Positions 33,679 to 42,490 are shown, counted from the stretch's first letter. The stretch is 64,000 nucleotides of DNA from Clostridia bacterium (GCA_017541105.1 JAFXZS010000001.1:89727-153726), one strand, 5' to 3'. Program-made: numbers and translations. The notes: generated from the letters alone by a model not told the origin.

Positions 33679-34425
33679 ATGAAAGCTTATTTCGAACGCC
33701 TCTGGAACGGACTGATTAAGGAAAACCCGGTGCTGGTGCTGATGCTGGGCATGTGCCCGGCGCTGGCGGTATCCACCCAGGCGGCCAACGGCATCGGCAT
33801 GGGCCTGAGCACGCTGGCGGTGCTGGTTCTGAGCAATTTTGTGATCAGCTGCCTGCGGAAGGTGATTCCGGACCAGGTCCGGCTGCCCTCCTACATCGTG
33901 ATCGTGGCCAGCCTGGTGACGGTGACGGAACTGCTGATCAAGGCGTATATCCCCAGCCTGTATGAAGCGCTGGGCATCTACATTCCCCTGATTGTGGTGA
34001 ACTGCATTATCCTGGGCCGGGCAGAAGCCTATGCCAACAAGCATACGCCGCTGCTGTCCGTGATGGACGGCATCGGCATGGGCCTCGGCTTTACGGTGGC
34101 CCTGACGATTGCCGGCGCGCTGCGGGAGCTGCTGGGAACCGGAAAAATCTTCGGCGCGCAGCTGCTGCCGGAAGGGTTTGGGATGACGATCTTTATCCAG
34201 CCTCCGGGAGCCTTCCTGATCTTTGCGCTGATGATCGCGGTGATGAACGCGGCCGGGATCAAGACCCGCCAGCGGAAACTGGTGGAGAGCGGCTGCGACG
34301 GGAACTGCTCCCTGTGCGCTTCCGCCGCGTCGTGCGATCCCGCCGTGAAGACGGAAAAGGCGGAGAAAACCGAAAAAGCGGAAAAAGCTGAGAAGGCGGA
34401 GAAGAAGGGAGGAGCGCGGAAATGA
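33679..34425 (+). CDS. rnfE: Rnf complex subunit RnfE with Cys-rich tail
   Basis: A 248-residue membrane subunit of Rnf with six helices, starting YFERLWNGLIKENPVLVLMLGMCPALAVST, which holds one of the Cys that bind the intramembrane Fe-S cluster shared with RnfA. The core ends near residue 198. It is followed by an unusual tail: CDGNCSLCASAASC (Cys spacing 3, 2, 5), then a Lys/Glu/Ala repeat (TEKAEK units). The tail could bind metal or an Fe-S centre, or may just be a linker. The stop overlaps the start of rnfA. Confidence 0.94.
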   Translation: MKAYFERLWNGLIKENPVLVLMLGMCPALAVSTQAANGIGMGLSTLAVLVLSNFVISCLRKVIPDQVRLPSYIVIVASLVTVTELLIKAYIPSLYEALGIYIPLIVVNCIILGRAEAYANKHTPLLSVMDGIGMGLGFTVALTIAGALRELLGTGKIFGAQLLPEGFGMTIFIQPPGAFLIFALMIAVMNAAGIKTRQRKLVESGCDGNCSLCASAASCDPAVKTEKAEKTEKAEKAEKAEKKGGARK

Positions 34426-35000
34426 AGAGCCTGATTATGATCATCATTGCCGGGGCGCTGATCAACAACGTGGTCCTGAATCAGTTCCTGGGCATCTGCT
34501 CCTTCCTGGGTGTCAGCAAACAGATGAAAGCCTCCATCAGCCTGGGCGGCGCGGTGATTTTCGTCATCACGATCGCGTCCGCGGTGGCGAGCCTGCTGTA
34601 TGATTTCGTGCTGAAGCCGCTGGGCATGGACTTCATGAAGACAATTATCTTCATTCTGGTGATTGCCGCCCTGGTGCAGATCGTGGAGATGTTCCTGAAA
34701 AAGAAATCCCCCGCGGTCTATAACGCGCTGGGCATCTACCTTCCCCTGATTACAACCAACTGCGCCGTGCTGGGCGTGGCCCTGACCAACGTGCAGGATG
34801 GGTACAACTTTATCCAGTGTGTGGCCAGCGGCTTCGGAACGGCTGTGGGCTATACGATCGCCATTGTGCTGCTGGCGGGAATCCGCAGCCGGATCAACGA
34901 AAAGGACCTGCCGGCGCCGCTGCGGGGAGCGCCCATCGTGATGATCGCGGCCGCCCTGATGTCCATCGCGTTTATGGGCTTCGGCGGGCTGAAGCTGTAA
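34422..35000 (+). CDS. rnfA: Rnf complex subunit RnfA
   Basis: A 192-residue membrane protein with six helices, inverted in topology relative to RnfE, which it resembles. Typical stretches are VLNQFLGICSFLGVSKQ, with one intramembrane cluster Cys, and LPLITTNCAVLGVAL, with the other. Length and sequence match RnfA/NqrE. ATG overlaps the rnfE stop by four bases and GGAGGAG lies upstream. Together with RnfE it should carry electrons across the membrane to the flavin subunits. Confidence 0.96.
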   Translation: MKSLIMIIIAGALINNVVLNQFLGICSFLGVSKQMKASISLGGAVIFVITIASAVASLLYDFVLKPLGMDFMKTIIFILVIAALVQIVEMFLKKKSPAVYNALGIYLPLITTNCAVLGVALTNVQDGYNFIQCVASGFGTAVGYTIAIVLLAGIRSRINEKDLPAPLRGAPIVMIAAALMSIAFMGFGGLKL

Positions 35001-35013
35001 GGAGGGTCGAGGG

Positions 35014-35808
35014 ATGAATATTATCTGGATTACGACCCTGGTAATTGCCGTAATCGGCGTGATTGTGGGAGTGGGCCTGGTTTTCACGGGAAAGAAATTC
35101 GCCGTGGAAGTGGACGAGCGGGAAGTCGCCGTCCGGGAAAAGCTGCCGGGCAACAACTGCGGCGCCTGCGGCTTCGCGGGATGCGACGCGCTTGCCGGCG
35201 CGATTTCCCGGGGAGAGGCACCCGTGAACGCGTGCCCGGTCGGCGGGGCGCCCGTGGCGCAGGCCATCGGGGATATCATGGGAACGACGGCGGGAGCTCT
35301 GGAACGCAAGACGGCGTTTGTGGCCTGCAAGGGCACCTGCGGCGTGACGAAGAATCAGGGCAACTACATCGGAATCCGGGACTGCCGGGCGGCGGTGCTC
35401 TCCGGGATGAACGTGACGGACTGCAATTACGGATGTCTGGGCTTCGGCAGCTGCGCGGAAGTATGCCCGGAACAGGCGATTTCCGTCCGTGACGGAGTGG
35501 CTGTCGTGAACCGGAACCGCTGTGTCAGCTGCGGGCTTTGCGTCAAGACCTGCCCCCGGGGCCTGATCTCCCTGATTCCGGAAAGCAAAATCATCCGGGT
35601 ACAGTGTTCGAACAAGGACAAGGGCCCCATGGTCAAGAAGGTTTGCCAGGCCGGATGCATCGGCTGCGGGCTGTGTGCCAGGCAGTGCGAATCGGAAGCC
35701 ATCGAGTTTGACGGAACGCTGGCCCGCGTGAATCCCGAGAAGTGCACGCTGTGCGGCAAGTGCGCTGAAAAGTGTCCGGTGAAGGTTATAACGACGACCC
35801 CGGTCTGA
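35014..35808 (+). CDS. rnfB: Rnf complex subunit RnfB (polyferredoxin)
   Basis: A 264-residue Fe-S protein, the entry point for electrons from reduced ferredoxin. An N-terminal helix anchors it (IIWITTLVIAVIGVIVGVG). Next is the RnfB/ASF1 domain with CGACGFAGCDAL and CP, then a Cys-rich segment (CKGTCG, CNYGCLGFGSCAEVCP) and two further CxxCxxCxxxC pairs: CVSCGLCVKTCP, CIGCGLCARQC, CTLCGKCAEKCP. The cluster count is high, as in clostridial RnfB. It is the last rnf gene, and the NrfA-flavin protein starts only 14 bases after its stop. Confidence 0.95.
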   Translation: MNIIWITTLVIAVIGVIVGVGLVFTGKKFAVEVDEREVAVREKLPGNNCGACGFAGCDALAGAISRGEAPVNACPVGGAPVAQAIGDIMGTTAGALERKTAFVACKGTCGVTKNQGNYIGIRDCRAAVLSGMNVTDCNYGCLGFGSCAEVCPEQAISVRDGVAVVNRNRCVSCGLCVKTCPRGLISLIPESKIIRVQCSNKDKGPMVKKVCQAGCIGCGLCARQCESEAIEFDGTLARVNPEKCTLCGKCAEKCPVKVITTTPV

Positions 35809-35822
35809 AAGGGAGAGAAAAC

Positions 35823-38800
35823 ATGAATGAATTCAAAAGAAAGCAGTGGATCCGGATCGGCCTGAGCATCGCGGCGGTCCTTGTGGCCGTGCTGTTCCTG
35901 ACGGGTATCGTCGGCGGTAAATCCATGACTTACCAGGTGGAGGAACCGCTGACTCCCATGATGGAAGGCATTACGGTCACCATGGGGCAGAACGCGGAAA
36001 ACAGCACCGCGGAGGATTACCTGGAACAGGATCCGTACCTGGTCAACATCTATGAAGGCTTCGGATTCTCCAAGGATTATATGGCGGCCCGGGGCCATGC
36101 CTATACCCTGGAGGATGTAGCCAATACCGGCCGCCCCCATCCCAAAGCCAACTGCATCACCTGCAAAACGCCGGATTTCACCAAAATGGTGAATGAGGAA
36201 GGCGTCGAGGTCTACAGCCGCGCCTTTGATGAAGTGATGGGGCAGATGACGCAGGCGATCTCCTGCTACACGTGCCACGGGGACGACAAAGGCAACAACG
36301 GCCAGATTGTCATCACCCACAGCTATGTGGAGAAGGCGCTGGGGGAGAACGCTTCACAGATTGACCCGAAGACGCTGAACTGCGGCCAGTGCCATATCGA
36401 ATATTACTTTACCCCGGAAGACAGCGAGACCATGATGCCGTATCACGACCAGGACGGGATGACGCCGGAGGCAATCCTGGCCTATTACGACGAGATGGGC
36501 TTCAAGGACTGGGAGCAGCCCGGGACAGGCACCGCGATGCTGAAAGCGCAGCATCCCGAGATGGAAACCTTCCTGGCCAGCACGCACGCGAAGATGGGGC
36601 TGAACTGTGCCAGCTGCCACATGGCGGAGGAAACGGCAGAGGACGGCAGCACCTATCACAGCCATTATCTGGTGAGTCCGCTGCAGAATGAGACACTGAT
36701 GGCAACCTGCGCCGCCTGCCACGGCAGCGCGGACGCGGCCCGGACGCTGGTCACCTCAACCCAGGAGCGGGTGACCGCCAGGGAAACGGAGGTCGGCAAC
36801 CGGCTCAGCGGCCTGAAGGATACGCTGACCGAAGCTGTTTCCAAGGGCGAGATGACGGGGGAAGAACTGGACGCGGTGCGCAAACTGCACCGGGAAGCGC
36901 AGTGGTTCTTCGACTTCTGTTATGTGGAAAACTCCGAAGGCGCGCATAATTCTTCCCTGGCCATGCGCTGCCTGGATACCGCGGACGGGAAGATCACGGA
37001 AGCTATGGCACTGCTGACCGGCGAAGTGCCGGAGGAAACGGCGGAAGCTGAACAGGCCGGCAGCGGAGCGGAACTGACCGCGTCCGAGAAGGGCTTCGGC
37101 GGAGACGTAACGGTGCATGTGGCGCTGGCGGAGGACGGGACGGTTCAGACGCTGGCGATCGACACGCCGAACGAGACGGCCGGCCTGGGCCAGCGGGCGT
37201 CTGAAGAAGCATTTACAAGCCAGTTCATCGGCAAGGCGGCGCCGTTCGCATACGGTGAAAACGGCATCGACGCGCTGTCCGGCGCGACGATTACCTCGGA
37301 AGCGGCTCTGAAGGCGATCAATCAGGCGGCTGCCGGAAACGCGGAAACCGCACCGGAAGAAAGCCCAGCGGAACCTGAACAGGCGGATGGCGGAGCGGAA
37401 CTGACCGCGTCCGAGCAGGGCTTCGGCGGAGACGTAACGGTGCATGTGGCGCTGGCGGAGGACGGGACGGTTCAGACGCTGGCGATCGACACGCCGAACG
37501 AGACGGCCGGCCTGGGCCAGCGGGCGTCGGAAGAAGCATTTACAAGCCAGTTTATCGGCAAGGCCGCGCCGTTCGCATACGGTGAAAACGGCATCGACGC
37601 GCTGTCCGGCGCGACGATTACCTCGGAAGCGGCTCTGAAGGCGATCAATCAGGCGGCTGCCGGAAACGCGGAAGCCGCGCCGGAAGAAAGCCCGGCAGAG
37701 CCCGCGGCAGAAGAGGAAAAGACTGAAGAGCCCGCGGCGGAAGAGCAGCCGGCAGAAGAAAAGGCGGAGCCTGAAGCTGAAACGGAGAAGGCCGAAGCGG
37801 AGCCTGCGGAAGCCGCCGAAAAGACAGAGAAGGCGGACAACAGCCAGGCGGTGTACGGCAGCTATCTGGCGGAGAAAGAAACCAACTTCAGCATCATCCG
37901 GGTACTCGTCAGCACGAAGAACGGGGAAATCACCGGCTGCAGGATCCTCTCGGAAGCGAAGAGCGAAGGCAGCGACTTCCTGACCGATGAAATCCGGAGC
38001 GCGTGGGCGAAGGAGATCGTGGCGAACCAGACCGCGGAAACGGACGCGATCACCGGCGCGACGCTGCAGTTCTCCTCCGGCGCCGTGCGGGAAGCCGTTG
38101 CGGAGATCCTGAGCCAGGTCTCCGGCGGCAGCGCGGAACCGGCAGAAGAGGAAAAAGCTGAAGAGCCCGCAGCGGAAGAAAAGGCGGAGCCCGAAGCTGA
38201 AACGGAGAAGGCCGGAGAGAAGCCTGCAGAAACTGCTGAAAAGACGGAGAAGGCGGACAACGGGCAGGCGGTGTACGGCAGCTATCTGGCGGAGAAGGAA
38301 ACCAACTTCAGCATCATCCGGGTGTTCGTCAGCACGAAGAACGGGGAAATCACCGGCTGCAGGATTCTCTCGGAAGCGAAGAGCGAAGGCAGTGATTTCC
38401 TGACGGATGAAATCCGGAGCGCGTGGGCGAAGGAGATCGTGGCGAACCAGACCGCGGAAACGGACGCGATCACCGGCGCGACGCTGCAGTTTTCCTCCGG
38501 CGCCGTGCGGGAAGCCGTCGCGGAGATCCTGAACCGGGTCAACGGTACGGCGGAACCGGCGGAAGAGGAAAAAGCGGAAGAACCTGCGGCGGAAGAGCAG
38601 CAGGCAGAAGAAAAGGCGGAACCGGCGGAAGAGACGCCGGCGGAACCCGCGGCTGAAGAGGAAAAGGCTGAAGAACCCGCGGCGGAAGAGCAGCCGGCAG
38701 AAGAAAAGGCGGAACCTGAAGCTGAAACGGAGAAGGCCGGAGAGGAGCCTGCGGAAACCGCCGAAAAGACGGAGAAGGCAGACAACGGGCAGGCGGTGTA

Positions 38801-39077
38801 CGGCAGCTATCTGGCGGAGAAGGAAACCAACTTCAGCATCATCCGGGTGTTCGTCAGCACGAAGAACGGGGAAATCACCGGCTGCAGGATCCTCTCGGAA
38901 GCGAAGAGCGAAGGCAGCGACTTCCTGACGGATGAAATCCGGAGCGCGTGGGCGAAGGAGATCGTGGCGAACCAGACCGCGGAAACGGACGCGATCACCG
39001 GCGCGACGCTGCAGTTTTCCTCCGGCGCCGTGCGGGAAGCCGTGGCGGAGATTCTGGAGAAGGTACAGGGGAAATAA
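35823..39077 (+). CDS. nrfA: Cytochrome c nitrite reductase (NrfA) fused to five FMN-binding domains
   Basis: A 1084-residue secreted, membrane-anchored fusion. Residues 1-30 hold an uncleaved anchor. Residues 45-405 are NrfA, which reduces nitrite to ammonium with six electrons: Cys111-ITC-Lys115 (active-site haem with the Lys ligand unique to NrfA), then CxxCH at 148, 187, 262 and 296. Two near-identical RnfG-like FMN domains follow, with DALSGAT at 483-489 and 592-598. Then come three FMN domains of a second type, with DAITGAT at 741-747, 881-887 and 1056-1062, set between Glu/Ala/Pro/Lys linkers. All five motifs match the ApbE flavin-attachment signal. No NrfH is nearby; Rnf is directly upstream and system II haem ligation genes directly downstream. 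RBS AAAGGGAG precedes ATG 35823. Confidence 0.93.
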   Translation: MNEFKRKQWIRIGLSIAAVLVAVLFLTGIVGGKSMTYQVEEPLTPMMEGITVTMGQNAENSTAEDYLEQDPYLVNIYEGFGFSKDYMAARGHAYTLEDVANTGRPHPKANCITCKTPDFTKMVNEEGVEVYSRAFDEVMGQMTQAISCYTCHGDDKGNNGQIVITHSYVEKALGENASQIDPKTLNCGQCHIEYYFTPEDSETMMPYHDQDGMTPEAILAYYDEMGFKDWEQPGTGTAMLKAQHPEMETFLASTHAKMGLNCASCHMAEETAEDGSTYHSHYLVSPLQNETLMATCAACHGSADAARTLVTSTQERVTARETEVGNRLSGLKDTLTEAVSKGEMTGEELDAVRKLHREAQWFFDFCYVENSEGAHNSSLAMRCLDTADGKITEAMALLTGEVPEETAEAEQAGSGAELTASEKGFGGDVTVHVALAEDGTVQTLAIDTPNETAGLGQRASEEAFTSQFIGKAAPFAYGENGIDALSGATITSEAALKAINQAAAGNAETAPEESPAEPEQADGGAELTASEQGFGGDVTVHVALAEDGTVQTLAIDTPNETAGLGQRASEEAFTSQFIGKAAPFAYGENGIDALSGATITSEAALKAINQAAAGNAEAAPEESPAEPAAEEEKTEEPAAEEQPAEEKAEPEAETEKAEAEPAEAAEKTEKADNSQAVYGSYLAEKETNFSIIRVLVSTKNGEITGCRILSEAKSEGSDFLTDEIRSAWAKEIVANQTAETDAITGATLQFSSGAVREAVAEILSQVSGGSAEPAEEEKAEEPAAEEKAEPEAETEKAGEKPAETAEKTEKADNGQAVYGSYLAEKETNFSIIRVFVSTKNGEITGCRILSEAKSEGSDFLTDEIRSAWAKEIVANQTAETDAITGATLQFSSGAVREAVAEILNRVNGTAEPAEEEKAEEPAAEEQQAEEKAEPAEETPAEPAAEEEKAEEPAAEEQPAEEKAEPEAETEKAGEEPAETAEKTEKADNGQAVYGSYLAEKETNFSIIRVFVSTKNGEITGCRILSEAKSEGSDFLTDEIRSAWAKEIVANQTAETDAITGATLQFSSGAVREAVAEILEKVQGK
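37065..37718 (+). repeat. Two 327-bp tandem repeats (first type of FMN domain)
   Basis: The unit containing GAACTGACCGCGTCCGAG recurs at exactly 327 bases (37071 and 37398), 109 codons each, with few differences. It encodes an RnfG-like FMN domain from ELTASE to the AAAGNAE linker. Near identity at the DNA level indicates recent duplication or gene conversion. Confidence 0.9.
37831..39070 (+). repeat. Three direct repeats of the second FMN domain type
   Basis: The anchor GTGTACGGCAGCTATCTGGC occurs at 37851, 38271 and 38796, each followed by about 270 nearly identical bases that encode YGSYLAEKETNFSIIRV to the AVREAVAEIL end. Between them are variable-length Glu/Pro/Ala linker repeats (offsets 420 and 525 bases). 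Confidence 0.9.
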
Positions 39078-39098
39078 GCTTCAATCGAAACTGAGGAC

Positions 39099-39132
39099 AA
39101 GGAGACCGCTGCCTGTGCGGCGGTCTCCTTTT
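39099..39132 (+). terminator. Terminator between nrfA and resB
   Basis: AAGGAGACCGC (39099-39109) pairs perfectly with GCGGTCTCCTT (39120-39130), ending in four T. Partial read-through would lower resB-ccsA relative to nrfA. Confidence 0.82.
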
Positions 39133-39160
39133 GCAAAACAGAAAAGGATTGGCTTTCGTC

Positions 39161-40438
39161 ATGAAGAAAATCGGGAAATTCCTCTCCTCCATGGGTTTTG
39201 CGGTGGCTTTGCTGGTGATTCTGGCAGCTGCCTGCGCGCTGAGTTCCCTGGTGGAGCAGGGACTGACGCAGGAAACCTACGCGGCCCGTTACGGCGAGGG
39301 AATCGCTTCCGTGATTATGGCGCTGCAGGTGAACGACGCCTATCACAGCGTCTGGTTTATCGTGCTGAGCGGCTTTCTGTGCCTGAATCTGATTCTGTGC
39401 AATCTCATTCGTTTTCCCGCATTCGTAAAGCGCTGGCGGAAGGAAAAGGATCCGGAAGCCGTGAATACTGCCGGAGATCTCGGGGATACGGAGACAGGAT
39501 CCCCGGAACAGGTGCTTTCCGCAATGCGGATGCCGGACGTGAAACGCTGCAGGACGGCTGAGGGCAGAGAAGCGCTGTTTTCAAACCGGAACGCGATCGG
39601 CCAGTGGGGCGCCTGGATCTGCCATCTGGGCGTGCTGCTTCTGATTGCCGGGTTTGCCCTGGGGCAGATGACGCTGCAGGAAACGGTGATTTGGGGTGTT
39701 CCCGGGGATACCCGGATCATGCAGGAGACCGGGCTGGCAATCACGATCGATGATTTCCGGACGGAGACGCGGGAGGACGCGAGTGTAGCCCAGTATGTTA
39801 CGGAGATTACCGTGACAGATCCGGCAACAGGGAAATCGGAACAGGCGTCTGTCAGCGTCAATCATCCCGCGGTCGCCGGCGGGTTTCACCTGTATCAGAA
39901 TAACACGGGGCCGGCGGCTTCCGCGTCGGTGGTGCGGGACGGAAAGGAAATTCAGCGGAAAACGCTGCTTCCGCAGCAGACGATGGCGGAAAGCGTGCTG
40001 GGGCTGGAGGATCAGCCGGAGTACGCATTTTACTTCGCGGGCGTGAGAACCATGCGGGAAGAGGGACAGGAGGAGCGGACACTGTATCTCTACGATCTGT
40101 ACCGGAGCGGCGTGCTTCAGCAAGGATATTATTTCCTTGGGGAAGGCAGCGTGACGGTCGGAGAGGATCAGATCACTTTTACTCCCCGGACGTTTACCCT
40201 GCTCGTTGCACGGAAGGACCGCTTTGCATGGCTGGCGCTGCTGGGCGGACTGATTACCCTGGCCGGCCTGGCCCTGGCGTTCTATCTGCAGCCGAAGGCA
40301 CTATGGGCTGTCCGGCAGGAAGACGGGAAATGGATTCTCCGCGGCCGGTGCCGAAAGGGGAAAACCCTGATGAAGGAACAGCTGGAGGAAGCGGTCCGCG
40401 CGGCAGAAAAGGAGGAAAAACAAGTTGCAGAACACTGA
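39161..40438 (+). CDS. resB: Cytochrome c biogenesis protein ResB (system II)
   Basis: A 425-residue membrane protein that with CcsA exports haem and ligates it to CxxCH apocytochromes. It starts with a helix (FLSSMGFAVALLVILAAACAL), then a second (SVWFIVLSGFLCLNLILCNLIRF) and a third (WGAWICHLGVLLLIAGFALGQ, whose His is a candidate haem ligand). A large extracytoplasmic beta domain (about 190-350) is followed by a final helix (FAWLALLGGLITLAGLALAFYLQP). ATG 39161 has a modest SD; the TTG further up is within the terminator. Its stop overlaps the ccsA start. It matures the adjacent NrfA. Confidence 0.88.
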   Translation: MKKIGKFLSSMGFAVALLVILAAACALSSLVEQGLTQETYAARYGEGIASVIMALQVNDAYHSVWFIVLSGFLCLNLILCNLIRFPAFVKRWRKEKDPEAVNTAGDLGDTETGSPEQVLSAMRMPDVKRCRTAEGREALFSNRNAIGQWGAWICHLGVLLLIAGFALGQMTLQETVIWGVPGDTRIMQETGLAITIDDFRTETREDASVAQYVTEITVTDPATGKSEQASVSVNHPAVAGGFHLYQNNTGPAASASVVRDGKEIQRKTLLPQQTMAESVLGLEDQPEYAFYFAGVRTMREEGQEERTLYLYDLYRSGVLQQGYYFLGEGSVTVGEDQITFTPRTFTLLVARKDRFAWLALLGGLITLAGLALAFYLQPKALWAVRQEDGKWILRGRCRKGKTLMKEQLEEAVRAAEKEEKQVAEH

Positions 40439-41240
40439 GAACATTCTGTTTACCCTGGCGATGATCGGATACTTTGCCGCGATGGCATGCTCCTTTTTGT
40501 TTGTCTCCGTGAAAAAGGACGGCTTTGCGAAAGCCGGCGAAGCTTTGCAGATTGTTTCGCTGGCACTGCATACCGGAGCCCTGGTTCTGCGGGGCCTGGC
40601 GGCAGGACGGCTGCCGATGACCAACCAGTACGAGTTTGCCACCTGCTTCGCCTGGGCATTGTGTTTCGTCAGCCTCGTGTTCATCCGGAAGTATCGCTTT
40701 CCCGTGCTGAGCGTGTTCGCCATGCCGATCATTTTCCTGATTATGGGATACGCGGCGATGCAGAGCCGGGATATCAAGCCGCTGATGCCCGCGCTGCAGA
40801 GCGGATGGCTGGCGTTTCATGTATCCACGGCCATTATCAGCTACGGTGCTTTCGGCGTCAGCGCGGCGCTGGGGGCAATCTTCCTGCTGCGGGGCAGGAT
40901 CCGGGAAAACAGTTTCCTGGATCAGCATATTCCCGGGGAGGCCAAACTAGACCTGATTGCGTACCGGAGCGTTTGCCTGGGTTTGCTTTTCCTGACGCTG
41001 ACGATTCTGACAGGAGCGATCTGGGCGGAACGGGCCTGGGGAAGCTACTGGAGCTGGGACCCGAAAGAAACGTGGTCCCTGGTAACCTGGATTGTTTACG
41101 CGGTCTATCTGCATCTCCGGCTGCGCAGAGGCTGGAAAGGCCGGGCGGCGGCGATCTTTGCCGTGGCGGGCTTTGTATGCGTGATTTTCACCTATATCGG
41201 TGTGAATACCCTGCTGCCGGGGATTCACAGCTACGCGTAA
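40425..41240 (+). CDS. ccsA: Cytochrome c biogenesis protein CcsA (system II haem lyase)
   Basis: A 271-residue membrane protein with about eight helices. The haem-handling WWD motif is present as WGSYWSWDPKETWSL, with flanking His in AFHVSTAII and GIHSYA. Together with ResB it forms the synthase that attaches haem to NrfA outside the membrane. It uses a TTG start at 40425: GGAGG lies 9 bases upstream and no ATG fits. It overlaps resB by 14 bases. These two are the only c-type cytochrome maturation genes seen, and NrfA the only client in the window. Confidence 0.93.
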   Translation: MQNTENILFTLAMIGYFAAMACSFLFVSVKKDGFAKAGEALQIVSLALHTGALVLRGLAAGRLPMTNQYEFATCFAWALCFVSLVFIRKYRFPVLSVFAMPIIFLIMGYAAMQSRDIKPLMPALQSGWLAFHVSTAIISYGAFGVSAALGAIFLLRGRIRENSFLDQHIPGEAKLDLIAYRSVCLGLLFLTLTILTGAIWAERAWGSYWSWDPKETWSLVTWIVYAVYLHLRLRRGWKGRAAAIFAVAGFVCVIFTYIGVNTLLPGIHSYA

Positions 41241-41266
41241 TCCATGCGGAAGGAGTGTTCCGGAAA

Positions 41267-42490
41267 GTGAAAAGGCTGTTTATTCTGTTTCTGGTGATGG
41301 TATTGCTGGGAGGAAGCACGGCGATGGGCGAATTTGCAACGGAAGCCTGGTATGGGGAAGCACTGAAGGAATCTGAAATGTCCCTGGGAAATACCCTTCG
41401 GCTGAAAAAGGTGATCGAGCGGGCCATGAGCGGGGAACGCATTACGATCGCGACGATAGGCGGCTCTATTACGGAGGGCGCCGCCGCGTCGAAATACGAG
41501 GAATGCTGGGCCTGTACTTTCGCGCGGCTGTTCGGGGAAACCTACGGAACGGACGGCGGAGCCAACGTGACCCTGATCAACTGCGGCGTGGGGGGAACAC
41601 CGTCTTCCTTCGGCTGGCTGCGCTACGGGCGGGACATTCTGGAACGGATGCCCGAAGACGATCCGGACGGATATCCGGATCTCGCAGTGATCGAGTACGC
41701 CGTGAATGACTGGAACGAACCCACGCATTACCGCTGCTACGAATCCATGGTGAAGGAAATCCTGCAGCAGCCGAATGATCCGGCGGTCATTCTGCTGTTT
41801 TCCGCCCGGAGCGACGGCTGGAACGTGCAGGCGGACCACCGGAAGATCGGGGACCGTTACGGCCTGGCCATGGTCTCCGTCACGAACGGGATCTGGAAAC
41901 ATCTGGACAGGGATTTTCCGTCCAAGACATGGTATAACGATGAGTATCATCCGAAATCCGTCGGCCACCGGATGATGGCGGACGCGCTGATGCAGGCCGT
42001 GAAGGATTCCGCGGAAGCGGAAACCCCGGAGGCGGATCCGGATCTGTCCGTGAAAGCCGTCTACGGAACGGACTTTATGGGGCTGAAGACGGTTTACGGC
42101 GACCGGTCGGTGCCCGAAGGCATCACCGTGGAGCGCGGGAGCTTTGACAAGAACGACAAATCCGCCTATTCCAACACGCCTGTGGGCCTGGTCTGCGGAA
42201 AGAACTTCTGCCACGGGACGACCAGTGAGGGGAACGAGCCCCTGCGGATTACGGGAACGTTCCGCAAATGCCTGATCGCCTGGAAGGCCTCCAACGATGC
42301 CGCGTACGGCAGCGCGGAGGTGCTGGTGGACGGAAAAGTGAAGGACATCCTGAAGGGCGGCGCGGGCAGCTGGGGACAGAGCGAGGTCGTGCTCGTGCTG
42401 GACGGGGCGGAAGCGGCAGAACATACCGTGGAAATCCGGGCAGCGGAAGGCAAGCGTTTTACCGTGACCGCAATCGGTGTAGTTCCGTAA
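41267..42490 (+). CDS. Exported SGNH/GDSL-family hydrolase
   Basis: A 407-residue protein with a signal peptide (VKRLFILFLVMVLLGGSTAMG). The SGNH core shows block I TIGGSITEGAAASK (Ser nucleophile), a Gly block (NCGVGGTPSS), the Asn block EYAVNDW, and Asp-x-x-His as NDEYHPKSVGH. A C-terminal region (about 260-407) is beta-rich and may bind carbohydrate. Family members deacetylate or deacylate polysaccharides and peptidoglycan. The start is GTG 41267 with AAGGAG upstream; the frame is open further back but overlaps ccsA. It is close behind ccsA, yet functionally probably unrelated to respiration. Confidence 0.85.
   Translation: MKRLFILFLVMVLLGGSTAMGEFATEAWYGEALKESEMSLGNTLRLKKVIERAMSGERITIATIGGSITEGAAASKYEECWACTFARLFGETYGTDGGANVTLINCGVGGTPSSFGWLRYGRDILERMPEDDPDGYPDLAVIEYAVNDWNEPTHYRCYESMVKEILQQPNDPAVILLFSARSDGWNVQADHRKIGDRYGLAMVSVTNGIWKHLDRDFPSKTWYNDEYHPKSVGHRMMADALMQAVKDSAEAETPEADPDLSVKAVYGTDFMGLKTVYGDRSVPEGITVERGSFDKNDKSAYSNTPVGLVCGKNFCHGTTSEGNEPLRITGTFRKCLIAWKASNDAAYGSAEVLVDGKVKDILKGGAGSWGQSEVVLVLDGAEAAEHTVEIRAAEGKRFTVTAIGVVP

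Noticed and set aside
40487-41266. Upstream part of the frame that contains the SGNH hydrolase
   Set aside because: It overlaps ccsA entirely in another frame. The signal peptide and SD place the real start at GTG 41267.
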